21,551 bases of DNA from Cylindrotheca closterium. Taxonomy: Eukaryota; Bacillariophyta; Bacillariophyceae; Bacillariales; Bacillariaceae. Of this stretch, positions 1 through 9,668 are shown piece after piece. A program made the position numbers and the translations under genes. Location of the stretch: the NCBI GenBank assembly GCA_933822405.4, contig CAKOGP040001513.1, positions 1 to 21,551 of the forward strand, given 5' to 3'. A model generated the notes under the pieces. That model did not search any database. It had not been told where the DNA came from and saw nothing but the letters and a program-made list of their open reading frames with translations. Position 1 is the stretch's first letter; each line of letters opens with the position of its first letter.

Positions 1-126
1 AGTACGTGGTCTGTCCTCCGTACGTGTAGTTTTGTAGTCTGAAAGAATCTGGTAGTCACAAGTTTTCCTTGTCTATATTTCGTCCAGTAATTGATCTGTT
101 TTGGCTGACTAGCAGCGCATTTTAAC
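1..126 (-). repeat. Inverted copy of a dispersed ~126 bp repeat
   Basis: The reverse complement of 1-126 matches 8862-8987 with only about three mismatches, including a 36 nt segment (91-126) that precedes the part shared with 130-233. Positions 1-90 are also inverted relative to 130-219, so 1-219 can fold into a hairpin with 90 bp arms and a 39 nt loop. The window edge cuts the repeat, so its true end is unknown. Confidence 0.85.
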
Positions 127-129
127 GAA

Positions 130-233
130 TTACTGGACGAAATATAGACAAGGAAAACTTGTTACTACCAAATCCTTTGAGACTACAAAACTACACGTAC
201 GGAGGACAGACCACGTACTTCCCAAAATAATGT
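130..233 (+). repeat. Direct-orientation copy of the same dispersed repeat
   Basis: This copy matches 8898-9001 with three or so mismatches and ends at the same base (after AATAATGT). It lacks the 36 nt segment found next to the other two copies. Past the shared end the flanks differ completely, so 233 and 9001 mark a real element boundary. Confidence 0.85.
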
Positions 234-332
234 GAACATTTGCCGGGTGTTCCAGACTCTGGGACATCCCGAAAAAATCTGTAGATTTCATTTTTTTCGA
301 CCAAAGCACCCCCTGCCGCAGGAAGATATGTA

Positions 333-417
333 TTTCACTTGGCGGTCCTCTCGTCGACGGGAACAGGCCTAAAGGTTTCACTTGGCGGTCCGCTCGTCGA
401 TGGAACAGGCCTAAAGG
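333..417. repeat. Two tandem copies of a 42-43 bp unit
   Basis: Unit one (333-375) and unit two (376-417) both begin TTTCACTTGGCGGTCC and end AACAGGCCTAAAGG, and differ by a few substitutions and one indel. No coding potential is evident. Confidence 0.85.
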
Positions 418-1640
418 AATGGAAATAGACCTTAAATAGAAAAATTCAATTTGTTTAAAGATTATTTCTCTTATTAAATGTCAAAAATATCTTGGTCTGA
501 CAAGCGGTCCCGCGGTTTTGATTGAGAGGGTTCATTGAATCCTCTAATATAGTTTGATCGCGAGCCAAAGTTGTTGTCAATAATCAGGCGCGGTTGCCCC
601 TGCAGAGGTCCCATCATGCGTTTGAAGAGGTCCCACCCCCTGTACCTGGTTGCACTTGCAGACAAATTCGAAAATGGCAACTACCCCTCTTTGTTCATTA
701 CTGCAGAGCTGAGTGCTGAGTGCTTCCAGTGCAATGCACCCATTGAAACCTCCTTGCTTCATTAGGGCTGAGTATTTCCAGTGCTATGCACCCGTTGACT
801 CTTGTATCTCAGTAGAGATCGCCCAAACTGTTGTAAGAAAACCACAACTCCTTGCTTGATTTCCGGCAGACAATGTTGCGACAGTGCTACACCTTCCAAA
901 TGTATTGTAATGGTACAGAAACGTATTGGTCGCCCCTCCTGAAAGGGAATGCAGAACCTGATGTGCCAGAGATACTGGACGGCTTGCTTTGACAGTCTAG
1001 GATTCGATGTCTTGTTTTGGAGCGTTGTTCTTGCTTAGTATGTCAGCATGGAGCACCTTGGACATCACTACATGACAACGACGCCAGTGACAACGGTTCA
1101 CTGTCTTTCGACGGCAAGCAGAAACGACAATCCACTGCAAGCAAACATGCAATGTCTTCGTCTTTCAATGGCAAGCACAAAGCCGACGACAATGCGCTAC
1201 AAGAAAGAATGTCTTTGTCCAAGATGAGTGGCCTTTCGTATTAACTTCCATACCATATGCCAACTTGGGGTCCCTCGGAACTGCTCTTCCCAAGTCAAGC
1301 TACCTGATTTCTGCTCAAGATCTCATTTGTGGTATTATCGTTTTGTTGATTTCTTGTTTATTGATGATGTCAGGCTCTGGACACACAAGAACTATTACGA
1401 GCAATAAGCATCACTATATAACAGATTACTACTAAGCTAGGCTACTACTTTCTGTTTTTTCTTCTCACTGCAAAGAGTTCCTTATGGATATTGTTGATTT
1501 CTTCCTCATTGTTGATTTTTTGTTTGGATCTCAGCGTAGTTCAAATAGTTGATGAATTTTAGCTTGCGAACAGCTTGGTAGATCCTAGGTCTGAAGGAGA
1601 AATTTACATCTCCATTACCGTATGAATACGACAAATTGAT
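418..1640. other. No gene seen; minor imperfect repeats
   Basis: I see no recognisable coding sequence here. The only open frames are under about 75 codons and resemble nothing I know. Two small repeats are visible. GCTGAGTGCTTCCAGTGC (711-742) recurs imperfectly at 767-798. A TCTTTCRAYGGCAAGCA motif occurs twice near 1100-1180. Confidence 0.5.
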
Positions 1641-1744
1641 GTAGCGTGTTAATTGAAAAATATCAGTGGATGATCGTGAAGATTCAAAGTTCTCTGTAGA
1701 TGAACCAGCTACAGAGAACTTTCTTTCTTCACGATCATCTACAG
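1641..1744. repeat. Fold-back element, unit 1
   Basis: Arms 1664-1699 and 1709-1744 are inverted copies, about 36 bp each, around a 9 nt loop. They carry the motif CTGTAGATGATCGTGAAGA that recurs in units 2 and 3. The unit is preceded by a short boundary sequence, GCGTGTTAATTG, also found with one or two changes before the other two units. Confidence 0.85.
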
Positions 1745-1764
1745 ACTTTTATTATATAGACGGT

Positions 1765-1978
1765 GGTGGCGCGTTAATTGAAAATTCCCTGTAGATGATC
1801 GTGAAGACAAAAAGATCTCTGTAGATGGTCGTGAAAATTCAAAATTCTCTGTAGATGATCGTGGAACTTGTTAACAAGTAATACTTATCGGTTCAATTCC
1901 ACAATTATCTACAGAGAATTTTGAATTTTCACGACCAGCTACAGAGAACTTTCTTTCTTCACGATCATCTACAGGGAA
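1765..1978. repeat. Fold-back element, unit 2
   Basis: Arms 1785-1865 and 1898-1978 are inverted copies of 81 bp around a 32 nt loop. Each arm holds three copies of CTGTAGATGRTCGTG separated by variable linkers, and the linkers are matched in the opposite arm. The boundary sequence GGTGGCGCGTTAATTG lies at 1765-1780. Confidence 0.9.
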
Positions 1979-2014
1979 CTTTTTGTTCTACACGACAGTT
2001 GTTAAGTAACATCT

Positions 2015-2244
2015 GGTGGCCCGTTAAATGAAATAGGCCTCAAAAACCTGTAGATGGTCGTAAAAACTCAGAAAAAACCTGTAGATAATCGTGAAGATCG
2101 AAGATTCTCTGTAGATGGTCGTGGTTTTGATAAGTACTATTTATTGGTTCACAATCACGATTATCTACAGAGAATTTTCGATTTTCACAACTTTCTACAG
2201 GTTTTTCCTGAGTTTTCACGACCAGCTACAGACATTTGAGGCCT
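2015..2244. repeat. Fold-back element, unit 3
   Basis: Arms about 2035-2124 and 2154-2244 are inverted copies of roughly 90 bp, both ending in AGGCCT at the outer tips. Internally they repeat the CTGTAGATGGTCGTGAAAA motif three times per arm. The boundary sequence GGTGGCCCGTTAAATG at 2015-2030 matches that of unit 2. Short open frames across this unit are by-products of the palindrome. Confidence 0.85.
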
Positions 2245-2249
2245 TTTGC

Positions 2250-3174
2250 AATTTCTTGCACTGGCGGAAGGACAATGGCTCGCTTTTCTCCTTCTGGAAG
2301 GAGTGCCATTATTGACCAAAAAGATCAGTTACAGATTTTTTCGGCATGTCCCTGTGCGGAAATCCAGTTTTTCCGAAATACCTGGGAACCAAAACGACTC
2401 AATCGACTTCAACATGGAAAAGATTGGCAATGATGACACATCCGTGTTGGGTTGTGACTTCCAAACACTATCGTTTCAAGATCTGAATGCATGTGATATT
2501 ACACTAATATGCCAGGAATAGTGTACAGGATTTTTTCAAAACGATTTGCTAAATTGAGCTGTTTTGAGTAAAATATCGACAATGCAGTTTTATTGATGTA
2601 TCAAACAATGGATTGCAGAGTCAGCTACAATACGCCCCAGGCAATATTGTCCATTAATAATCTATAGTAAATTTATTAAAAGGAACAAGTAATAAATGTG
2701 CTGCGGTAGCGTAGAGTCAGTTACAAAGGCTCCAGAGAAACAAAAGCAAATCACCATTGTTTTTTTGGAAAACACAAAATTGCCTTTTTCATCACCCAAG
2801 TGACATTTTTTCACGCCTTTCGAGCATTCCTACATCATGATGTAGGTGATACTTGCTGGATCTCATTCTATTTGATGATTCAAAAGTTAGAGATCTTGCT
2901 TTTTCCAATGGCAATGGATGGTAGGATTTCTACACAGTAAGACTTTTTGGAGAAGAACTTGATCTTGAGGTTTTGATCAAGGTCTTATTCGAAACGTCTA
3001 ATCCAAGCAAGAACAAAGTTTCATTGACAAGTTCTTGGCTCATTGTGATAAGACAGCGAAACAGATAACTAAAGGCTTATTGCTACAGTGTAACGCTTGA
3101 GTTTTTTACAGACTGTTTGAAAGTATAGAACTTTCGAGTATTGATCTCTGAATTAGTCTCATCAAGAACGGTAT
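2250..3174. other. No gene seen; one perfect 18 bp palindrome
   Basis: An open frame of 91 codons at 2246-2521 shows no recognisable motif, and I do not call it a gene. CCTACATCATGATGTAGG at 2829-2846 is a perfect palindrome. ACAGATTTTTTCGG followed by CATGTCCC at 2331-2352 is the reverse complement of 261-282 with one or two changes. Confidence 0.5.
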
Positions 3175-3471
3175 ATGCCCATGAAAAACAAAGGGCAAAT
3201 TGTAGCTGACCTACAGCAGATACAATCACGTTCAAGTGAATTGATCATTGATATTGGTGAGGAACAGGACATTCGGAGTGTACCGGAGCAGAACAGCAGG
3301 GAGAAGAAAACTCCGCTCTCGATCGGCAACAAAGTGCTGATTGGAAAGCTGAAGAAAGGTCAAGAGCCGGTTGGAACAGTGGAGGCAATTGGTAGTTACT
3401 TTGTGACCGTACAGACAAACAAAGGAACGGTACAAAGAATCCCAAAGAACTTGAAGAAAGTGGGAAAGTAA
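3175..3471 (+). CDS. Short ORF with SH3/KOW-like C-terminal half, retroelement-associated
   Basis: This is an open frame of 98 codons with a charged N-terminal half. Its C-terminal half (about residues 48-98) has a G-x-VLI...G-TVEAIGSYFVTVQTNKGT pattern, then a lysine-rich tail. Such short beta-barrel-like modules sit at the C-termini of many retroelement polyproteins; that is inference from general shape, not a recognised family match. The frame ends 44 bp before the first ATG of the copia gag relic and is in a different frame. It could be an independent small ORF, a 5' ORF of the copia element, or the tail of an older element. Confidence 0.35.
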   Translation: MPMKNKGQIVADLQQIQSRSSELIIDIGEEQDIRSVPEQNSREKKTPLSIGNKVLIGKLKKGQEPVGTVEAIGSYFVTVQTNKGTVQRIPKNLKKVGK

Positions 3472-3515
3472 AAAGGAGAAATTGGAGCAAAAAAAAGGAA
3501 GGTTTTCGCAGAATC

Positions 3516-4365
3516 ATGATGTCAGGATACAACAGGTCCGCGACTATGGAAGGGCTCGAGAAGCTGCAAGCACCAGAAGAGGGTGACACAGAGCAAGATC
3601 TGGAGGACTTCATGAGAGAGGATTGAGCCAGAGTGGCGGCAGATTGGCCGAACGGGTCGGACGTGAGCGACCTGATGGAGAATGAGGAGGAGCCGGAGAT
3701 CACAGCTCCTGAGAAGATCACCGAGGACGAGGCAAAGAAGATGTTTCTCAAGGATTGGTACCAGCGTGCGCTGGACAAGTACTACGGAAGGATGGATCAT
3801 CTGGAGAACAACATCAGTGTTCTTTTCAACCAGGTGATGCAACACATGACCTCCATACTGAGGAACAAGGTCAAGGCCAGCAAGGGTCACGGTGAGGCTT
3901 CTAGCCAGAGTGATTTGCTGTGGCTGCTGAACACCATTGGCAATATCATGTCTGGATATTATGTGGGAGTGACCCCCAAAGACATGGCACTGGACTCTTC
4001 TCTCAAGAAGATCCTAACCAGGAAGCAGAAGGCCACTGAAACTAATGAGGCCTATGCGAAATGGATGCTCAAGGCCATCAAGACCTTTGAACGCCGTGGA
4101 GGTGCTTTTCTGTGGACTCCGTCCAACGAGAAGGAGTTGGTTGCTGAAGTTGCAGCAGAAAAGAAGGTTTTCAACGATGCTGCGAAGGCTGCAGGCTCAT
4201 CGTCCATGACAGTGGATGAGGAGTCAGCGGTGCGCTGTTCGAAGAAGAATGCCCTCAAGCAGCATGGAATTGCCATGTCCATTCTGAAGAGAGCCAATCC
4301 CAAACGGTCTTGGGGAGCTCAAACACGACCTGGCCAACAGGTACCTGACCGAGATAAACGGTCTG
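3516..4365 (+). pseudogene. gag: Ty1/copia-type Gag, decayed
   Basis: The frame opens with ATG-ATG at 3516 and is broken by an in-frame TGA at 3624-3626. It stays open after that to the end of the Gag region. Visible Gag landmarks are the LENNISVLFNQVM stretch, a DLLWLLNTI motif, KKILTRKQKATETNEAYAKW, a GGAFLWTP motif, and a C-terminal MSILKRANPKR block. These match in order the Gag type that precedes copia Pol in diatoms and other protists. After codons for NPKR, near 4308, the Gag reading continues in another frame (GELKHDLANRYLTEINGL, about 4312-4362). That marks a small frameshift. The rest of Gag, protease, integrase and most of reverse transcriptase are absent. I am confident of the family and of the broken state. 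Confidence 0.8.
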
Positions 4366-4647
4366 AATTTGGAGATGAAGAAGGCAAGACGTTTCTTGTT
4401 AAGCGAGCACTTTACGGGCGAAAATCATCAGCCTTGGCATTTTGTTTAAATTTTGCAAAGACATTGGAAGAATTGGGCTTTTATTTGTCTTATGCTGATC
4501 CAGATGTATGTTTAGGATACATTGGATGATGAACCAACACACATTTTGTGTGATAATGAAAGCGTGGTAAAGAATTTGACACTTGTTGATTTAAATCGTA
4601 AGTGTAACATCGAAATTTACATTGAAATCCCTGGAACCAATGCATGA
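4366..4647 (+). pseudogene. Copia Pol remnants: reverse transcriptase piece joined to RNase H piece
   Basis: From about 4366 the translation changes to a copia reverse transcriptase fragment. It has GDEEGKTFLVKRALYGRKSS, the equivalent of the conserved RALYGLKSS region, and a following SYADPDV block. The YVDD catalytic box expected shortly after is missing. At about 4520 the frame shifts and the sequence jumps to HILCDNESVVKN, the RNase H DNxSV(V)KN block, ending at TGA 4645-4647. At least two internal deletions have thus fused gag, mid-RT and late RNase H into 1.1 kb. It cannot encode an active enzyme. No LTRs could be recognised on either side. Confidence 0.75.
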
Positions 4648-4649
4648 GA

Positions 4650-5340
4650 GGTCCCAGGAATCGCATAGACTTGAGATTGATCGAGCAGTCCAAGAAGCGT
4701 CAAAAAGAAACAGAACACTTTGGTCCATGAGCGTTGTGGTCGCTTGATGGAGTGCTTTGGACTTAGACGGACTTGCTTGATATGTTTCTGGGCATAAGGA
4801 CAACACCATTGAGTTGGAATTTGGACATTGGACAATGTGGCAATGGTAGACCCACAATAAGTCACTTGGGCATCTTCAAAGGAGACTGAAAGTAGGGGGC
4901 AAGGCGAGGCTGAAGAGGCCCAAGGTAGGCATCCTCCCTCTCTATCCATCGCACAGAGAGCCAATAAGGAATGTAGTAGTAGCGCACGGTACAAAAGGCC
5001 AAGTAGGCTGTAGAAAAATGTTCCAAAAGGCGGTCCCTGCACCGTGCCAATGGAACGAAGAAGAAGGAGAGGAGTTGGCCGAATAGGTCGGCAAGGGGCC
5101 AAGGCAATGGCGTGTAGATGATGTAGGTGTAGATGGAGCAGGTAGCGAGGGTGATCCTGTGGATCAAGAGCGGAATGTGATAATACCGAAAAGTAGCAAG
5201 GACCAGGTAGCAAAGGGAAAGGACATTCGAGAGGACCAAGTAGGTCAAGGGAAGGAAGTAGTGAAGGGAATGGAAGCGCCGTGCCAAAGTGGAGACAACA
5301 AAGGTGCAAAAATTGAGGCTGAAAGTTTCAGTGAAGGGCC
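4650..5340. other. Purine-rich degenerate repeat region
   Basis: The + strand is rich in AGG and GAAGG, with a recurring core like AGGACCAAGTAGGTCAAGG (about 5234) and AGGACCAGGTAGCAAAGG (about 5201). Weaker copies lie near 4917, 5007 and 5085. Because the - strand is pyrimidine-rich it encodes long hydrophobic frames (4862-5347 and 4617-5309). The first of these has two similar YLVLATFRYYHIP and YLAFCTVRYYYIP segments that could span a membrane. I treat these as composition artefacts unless transcript evidence says otherwise. Confidence 0.4.
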
Positions 5341-5410
5341 ATAGCAAACGAATATAGAATATGCAAAGTAAAACTGAGCAGACTCTCTTACAAATGCAAT
5401 GGCATAACCA

Positions 5411-6185
5411 TCAATTGTTGGCGGAGGCTGCTGCCATTGCCTCACCAAGGAAGTTGGCCAATTTGTCATTGCCAGAAGCGACCATACTCATAGCATTAGC
5501 AAGCAAAGCTTGGAGGTTCCGAGATGGAGCTCCTCCTCCTGTAGTCGTAGAGTCGTCAGTCGGTTCAGTCTCAGTTCCGGCTGCAGCTGTTCCATCATCA
5601 TTAGTGGTGTTGTTGTTGTCTTCCTTCCACTTGAGCCGAGTGCAACATTTGGTGGCCTTGTGAGTGTGCCATTTGACTCTCTCACGATGGTTGGGACGAT
5701 CACAGAAGTACCAAGTGGTATTCTTGTACTTCTTGGTGTCTCCAACAAGGTAAGTGGCTCCTCCTTCAGAGGCAGGTTGTTTGAAATGACAAATGAAAGG
5801 AGGAAGGGACTTTGAGTTATCATCATCAGGTGGCGTAGGGTCACCTTTCTTCTTCGTGGGAACCTTGGGTGGTGGCTTCTTGTAGCCTTCAGCAATCATG
5901 GCCTGAATGTCATCGTGTGCCGAAACATTCTTCCATTTGTAGACACGACCGTTGTCAAGGGACAACTTGTGTGCCTTCAATGCAGCAGCGTTCATCAGTT
6001 CATTGCTTTTGTTGCCTGCAGTTCCAGGCAGCCCCGTACTTTCATGTAGGTCAATCTTGGTGGTGACCCAAGAAGCCCATTCAAGCGGCTGACGAATATG
6101 GGAATAGCATCAAAAAATATACTCGGTGCGTTGCGCATCAGAAAGTGCTTTAGATGAAGTCGTGGCAAGAGTGAATAGGCGACTG
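5411..6185 (-). pseudogene. gag: Copia-type Gag, C-terminal half
   Basis: Read on the - strand, this begins at about 6180 with LFTLATTSSKALSDAQRTEY. It has an in-frame TGA at 6110-6112, then continues open through QPLEWASWVTTKIDLHE, a SNELMNAAALKAHKL block and HDDIQAMIAEGYKKPP. Near the end is a zinc-knuckle-like motif, CDRPNHRERVKWHTHKATKC, spaced C-x4-H-x6-H-x-H-x4-C. This fits the nucleic-acid-binding end of a copia Gag. It ends with a polar tail and stop at 5411-5413. No Pol follows at lower coordinates. The N-terminal half of the same kind of Gag lies at 13283-13967 on the same strand. Confidence 0.75.
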
Positions 6186-6213
6186 AAGGCCCCGATCCAC
6201 GAAATACCCCCCC
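6186..6213 (+). repeat. Left terminal sequence of the candidate insertion
   Basis: This is AAGG followed by CCCCGATCCACGAAAT, A and a run of seven C. It matches the complement of 13255-13282 over 26-27 positions, with one substitution (AAGG versus AAGA) and one single-base indel. The seven-C run is kept in both copies. Confidence 0.8.
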
Positions 6214-8861
6214 ATAATTTGGGTGGAATTTGGAATTCTTGGGACAAAGCAAAAATTTCAAAAGACACATACGGACCTAAAACCTTTTCACAGCGCTAGA
6301 GAATACTTTGCCCATCCCTTGTAAAAAATTCCAAGTTCATAGGAGGTGTTATGGGCTCCACTGCAGAAAACAACTTTCTGGTAACGGCTAAAAAAACAGC
6401 CGTTAGTCAAATTGACTCAATTCACTTGATATTGACTGGTGTGATTGCCAAAAAAAACTCAAGAGGCCAGAGGCTGATCTTGTACCGTACGACCTCTTTG
6501 CAATTACATTCTTAGATAAATTTCAATGCGATATTATAAGTATATATATTTGCTAGGATTGGGTCCACTCTGAATTAGAGATCTTTGTGTATATCGATCT
6601 TATTTCAGGCCATTCCACAAAGTCAATTGAAAAGTAGGAAAGAGAGAAAAAATTTATGCTATCCTAGATTCGTTTTTCCGCCATAGCCCTCCAAACCACC
6701 ACCCAAATTCGATTACTATATATATTTTGACCAACTTTGATCTTGGTGCCATTGTGTCAGGGTATCGACTCGGCTACTGAGAAGGTTTCCAGCCACATTG
6801 ATTCATGAACCTGGATTGATCCCCAAAGCAGTGTGAATGCTATTCAATCACTTTTACCTAGAAAATGTCCACTACAAAGCCACCAATCTTCTCATGCATA
6901 CCCATGGACGACAAATATGTGTTAGAACAAGCCATTTTTAGGAAATCCGGCCCACACCACCACCAAGTGGCTTTTTGGACCAGATTTCCATGATTTCTGA
7001 CCCTGTTTGGGCGGCATGATTCTTAATCTAGGCGGAACCATTGCCTGGGTCCCAGAAAATTTGAACCATAGGCATCCAAGGGAGGCTCTGGTGTATTGTT
7101 GAATGGTTGGCTGTCTCCAGGGCGGCCACGCCGACCTTCATGCTGAAAGGGGAACAGACAGCACCAAACACTGGAATTCCAATATCTCAACAAGCATTCA
7201 TAACAAAACACAACCGAATGGATCCCCGAGTAGGTAGGATTACTGCCGAGCTTTCCAGCACATGTTGAATGGGAGGCGTTGGCCTCTTGACTTTCTGCCA
7301 ACCAGTTTTGGTAGCCCAACAGAACCAGTCGAACGAAACAGGGTAGATTGTAGTGTAAGTGAGGCAAATAGAAGTATGAATGGCCGCTCCAGCCATAGTC
7401 TATCTATCAAATACGCTTGCCACAACATGGGCTTCACTTTTTACTTCTCTGGGCGTCCACACTGGCTTGTCCAAACGAGGGGGACAATCGCTCCATGCCA
7501 CCCTGATGTGCTCCAAATCATCAATTTTGGTAGTTCGACACTGGGGACGAGTCTCCGTGTAGGTATTGTCTTGATGGTGACGGTAGATATGAGTTGCACT
7601 TGGAAAATACGTCTTCTTGACACCTATCCGTCCAGTCCAAGCAACCAACGGAACCAATCATGGTGGATTATTGTGTGATTGAGGCCCAGAAAAAGATGTT
7701 CAACATTTTTTACTGCCGCTCCCAACGTAACATATATATCCACAACCTCTGATTCCACTTTCTCTACTCATGGGGTCCAGACCGACAAATTTGCAGCTCA
7801 ATGGTCTACGTTGAAAATCGTCCTGTAGGATCCCAGATATAGAATATAAAATGGTATCATTACCGTTAGGATAATAAGATAAGCAACTTCCGCAGAACAT
7901 TCTAGCTCTATGTTGCCTTGGGACTTTGTAGACGTCCCGAAATCTCTCTAAAAGTAGTTTTCGTACCTTGTTGAGGTTCTTTAGCAGTGATTTCAGAGGT
8001 GAAAGGGGCAAATGCATCCATATCGCTTCATACAAACAATATAGATACGACCCACGAGTTTTCCTCTAGAGGGTGATGCTTTCCTTGGCCTCGGGCTCAC
8101 CATTGCCAATGAAAGGGAAAATTGATGTGATTGACAGGCAAGCGCAGAGAGGTGCGCAATGGGTTCAGAAACAGATGACGTACGGAAAATATTGGGTTCG
8201 CGCGCAAATTCTACCAAGCGACTCGTGGAATTTTCCGTAGGAGCAAAATGGAATCAAAATGGCATCCGAGACATCACCTTTGTCAACAATACCATGTGCC
8301 GATACTAACAAAGCTGGCCTATTACCTATATCCAAGCCTATAGTATATTACCTACAGCTATTCGTCTTCCTTAATTCATTCCACTCTCTCCACAGTGGCA
8401 GTCTTGGCCATTCTTCAGCAACTGCCGCCGCAACACGGAAACCATAGTAGCTCTCCAACATAACAATCAACAGATCTTAGACCTTGGGGAAAAGGAAGGG
8501 AAGGGAAGGGGAATCTTTCAATTGTCACTCTTTTGTTGTGCCGTTTTGAGCCTCTTCTGTAGTAGATTGTTTCATTTTCTCGATAACTATCACCCCACTT
8601 CTCTGACCTTGACCTTGCATGACTGCGCTAATGAAAACCAATCGATCTGGTGGTACACGTATTGTAGACGATGCAGGTGTTGCAGACGGCGTAGCTACCT
8701 TCTTTAGCTTTTGTTTCGCTGTAAATCATCTTCCCATCGTGAATGGTGATGCGAATCAGTAAATTCGTCGTCACTAGATCAAAAATTGTCGCAAACCGGT
8801 TTTGAGCATAGGGCTAAAATCCTAGAAAGAATGCGCGTCGAACCGTCTAATCGGCGTTAGC
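6214..8861. other. Insertion interior, left part: no gene I can name
   Basis: TAACGGCT at 6382-6389 pairs with AGCCGTTA at 6398-6405 in a perfect 8 bp hairpin with an 8 nt A-rich loop. Between about 7000 and 8220 the - strand has several overlapping frames of 60-114 codons in all three phases. Segments such as THIYRHHQDNTYTETRPQCR (7400-7657) and LLKNLNKVRKLLLERFRDVY (7700-8035) look protein-like, so a decayed gene is possible. I cannot assign a family and the frames do not join into one reading. The rest shows nothing. Confidence 0.35.
8486..8511 (+). other. Potential G-quadruplex
   Basis: Four runs of three or four G (8486-8489, 8498-8500, 8503-8505, 8508-8511) are separated by 8, 2 and 2 nt. 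This fits a relaxed intramolecular G-quadruplex pattern with one long loop. No adjacent gene is recognised. Confidence 0.45.
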
Positions 8862-9001
8862 GTTAAAATGCGCTGCTAGTCAGCCAAAACAGATCAATTA
8901 CTGGACGAAATATAGACAAGGGAAACTTGTGACTACCAAATCCTTTCAGACTACAAAACTACACGTACGGAGGACAGACCACGTACTTCCCAAAATAATG
9001 T
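8862..9001 (+). repeat. Third copy of the left-edge dispersed repeat
   Basis: 8862-8987 is the inverted match of 1-126, and 8898-9001 is the direct match of 130-233. This copy holds both the 36 nt segment and the full common part, so it shows the most complete unit. It lies inside the candidate 7.1 kb insertion, whereas the other two copies lie outside it. Confidence 0.85.
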
Positions 9002-9132
9002 TAGATTGCGACGTCTTTAAAAAATGACCAATTTGGATTTCTATGGTGATATTTTTTCAGAAAAGCCCGAAAGTGGGTATGGGAAGGTTCTTGTTTTATG
9101 GTGGTGGGCTCTATAGTGAATTTTTAGCCAAT

Positions 9133-9225
9133 GAGAGTTAGTCGATTCACTAAAGATGAGTCTAATATTAGTGGTATGAGCCAATCACAGCTCTCCATCA
9201 CTAATGATGGATTTGACTAACTCTC
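9133..9225. repeat. Inverted repeat rich in TTAGTC/GACTAA
   Basis: GAGAGTTAGTC (9133-9143) and GACTAACTCTC (9215-9225) are perfect inverted copies enclosing 71 nt. The enclosed DNA and the next 70 bp hold further short copies of CTAA/TTAG, including the palindrome CTAATATTAG. The arrangement resembles a small MITE with degenerate subterminal repeats. Confidence 0.55.
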
Positions 9226-9293
9226 TTCCAGACTAAATTAGTAGGTCCAAGCTCCATACGGCCCTAGCAGTTTCTCTTTGTCTTATCAAACGA

Positions 9294-9668
9294 CTAAACA
9301 CCTTGTCTTAAGGACCCACCATAGCCCTCGATTTTGAGGAAGCGCTGTAGATCCCCTAGGATCACTTCTAGCTCCCTGAAGATGGGATGGTAGGTTCTTG
9401 GCAACTCAAATTGACTGGTACTACATGATGTAATAGATAGATCCAACGATACCAATGATAGAAACTGAACTTTTAAATCTTGCAGATATATTACTACTGT
9501 ATCTTGTCGAGTATCGTTCAGACTTCTCTGATGGCAGATTGAAATCAACTGCTGATACTGGTATAAATAGGTGGTAGTAGGAGTAGTCTCTTCACCTTTG
9601 GAATCAAGTCCTTGTCTCAAACGGGTGCAAAAAGGTTGATTGTATTGCCGCCAGAGTAGAATAAACAA
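9294..9668 (-). CDS. Hypothetical ORF, 124 codons, uncertain
   Basis: An uninterrupted - strand frame starts at ATG 9668. I see no signal peptide, membrane segment or known motif. The middle is leucine-rich (LQDLKVQFLSLVSLDLS) and the C-terminal part reads ELEVILGDLQRFLKIEGYGG. The codon content looks more protein-like than the other frames nearby. It lies in the candidate insertion beside an inverted repeat, so it could be a scrap of an element ORF or chance. Confidence 0.2.
   Translation of the reverse strand: MFILLWRQYNQPFCTRLRQGLDSKGEETTPTTTYLYQYQQLISICHQRSLNDTRQDTVVIYLQDLKVQFLSLVSLDLSITSCSTSQFELPRTYHPIFRELEVILGDLQRFLKIEGYGGSLRQGV

Noticed and set aside
1889..1900. GGTTCAATTCC, similar to a tRNA or SINE B box
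   Set aside because: It lies in the loop of a fold-back element, and no A box or cloverleaf can be drawn around it.
3245..3890. Serine- and leucine-rich - strand frames opposite the copia gag
   Set aside because: They are antisense shadows of the Gag coding sequence.
7262..7678. A 138 codon + strand frame
   Set aside because: No motif was recognised, and protein-like segments on the opposite strand overlap it; neither is convincing.
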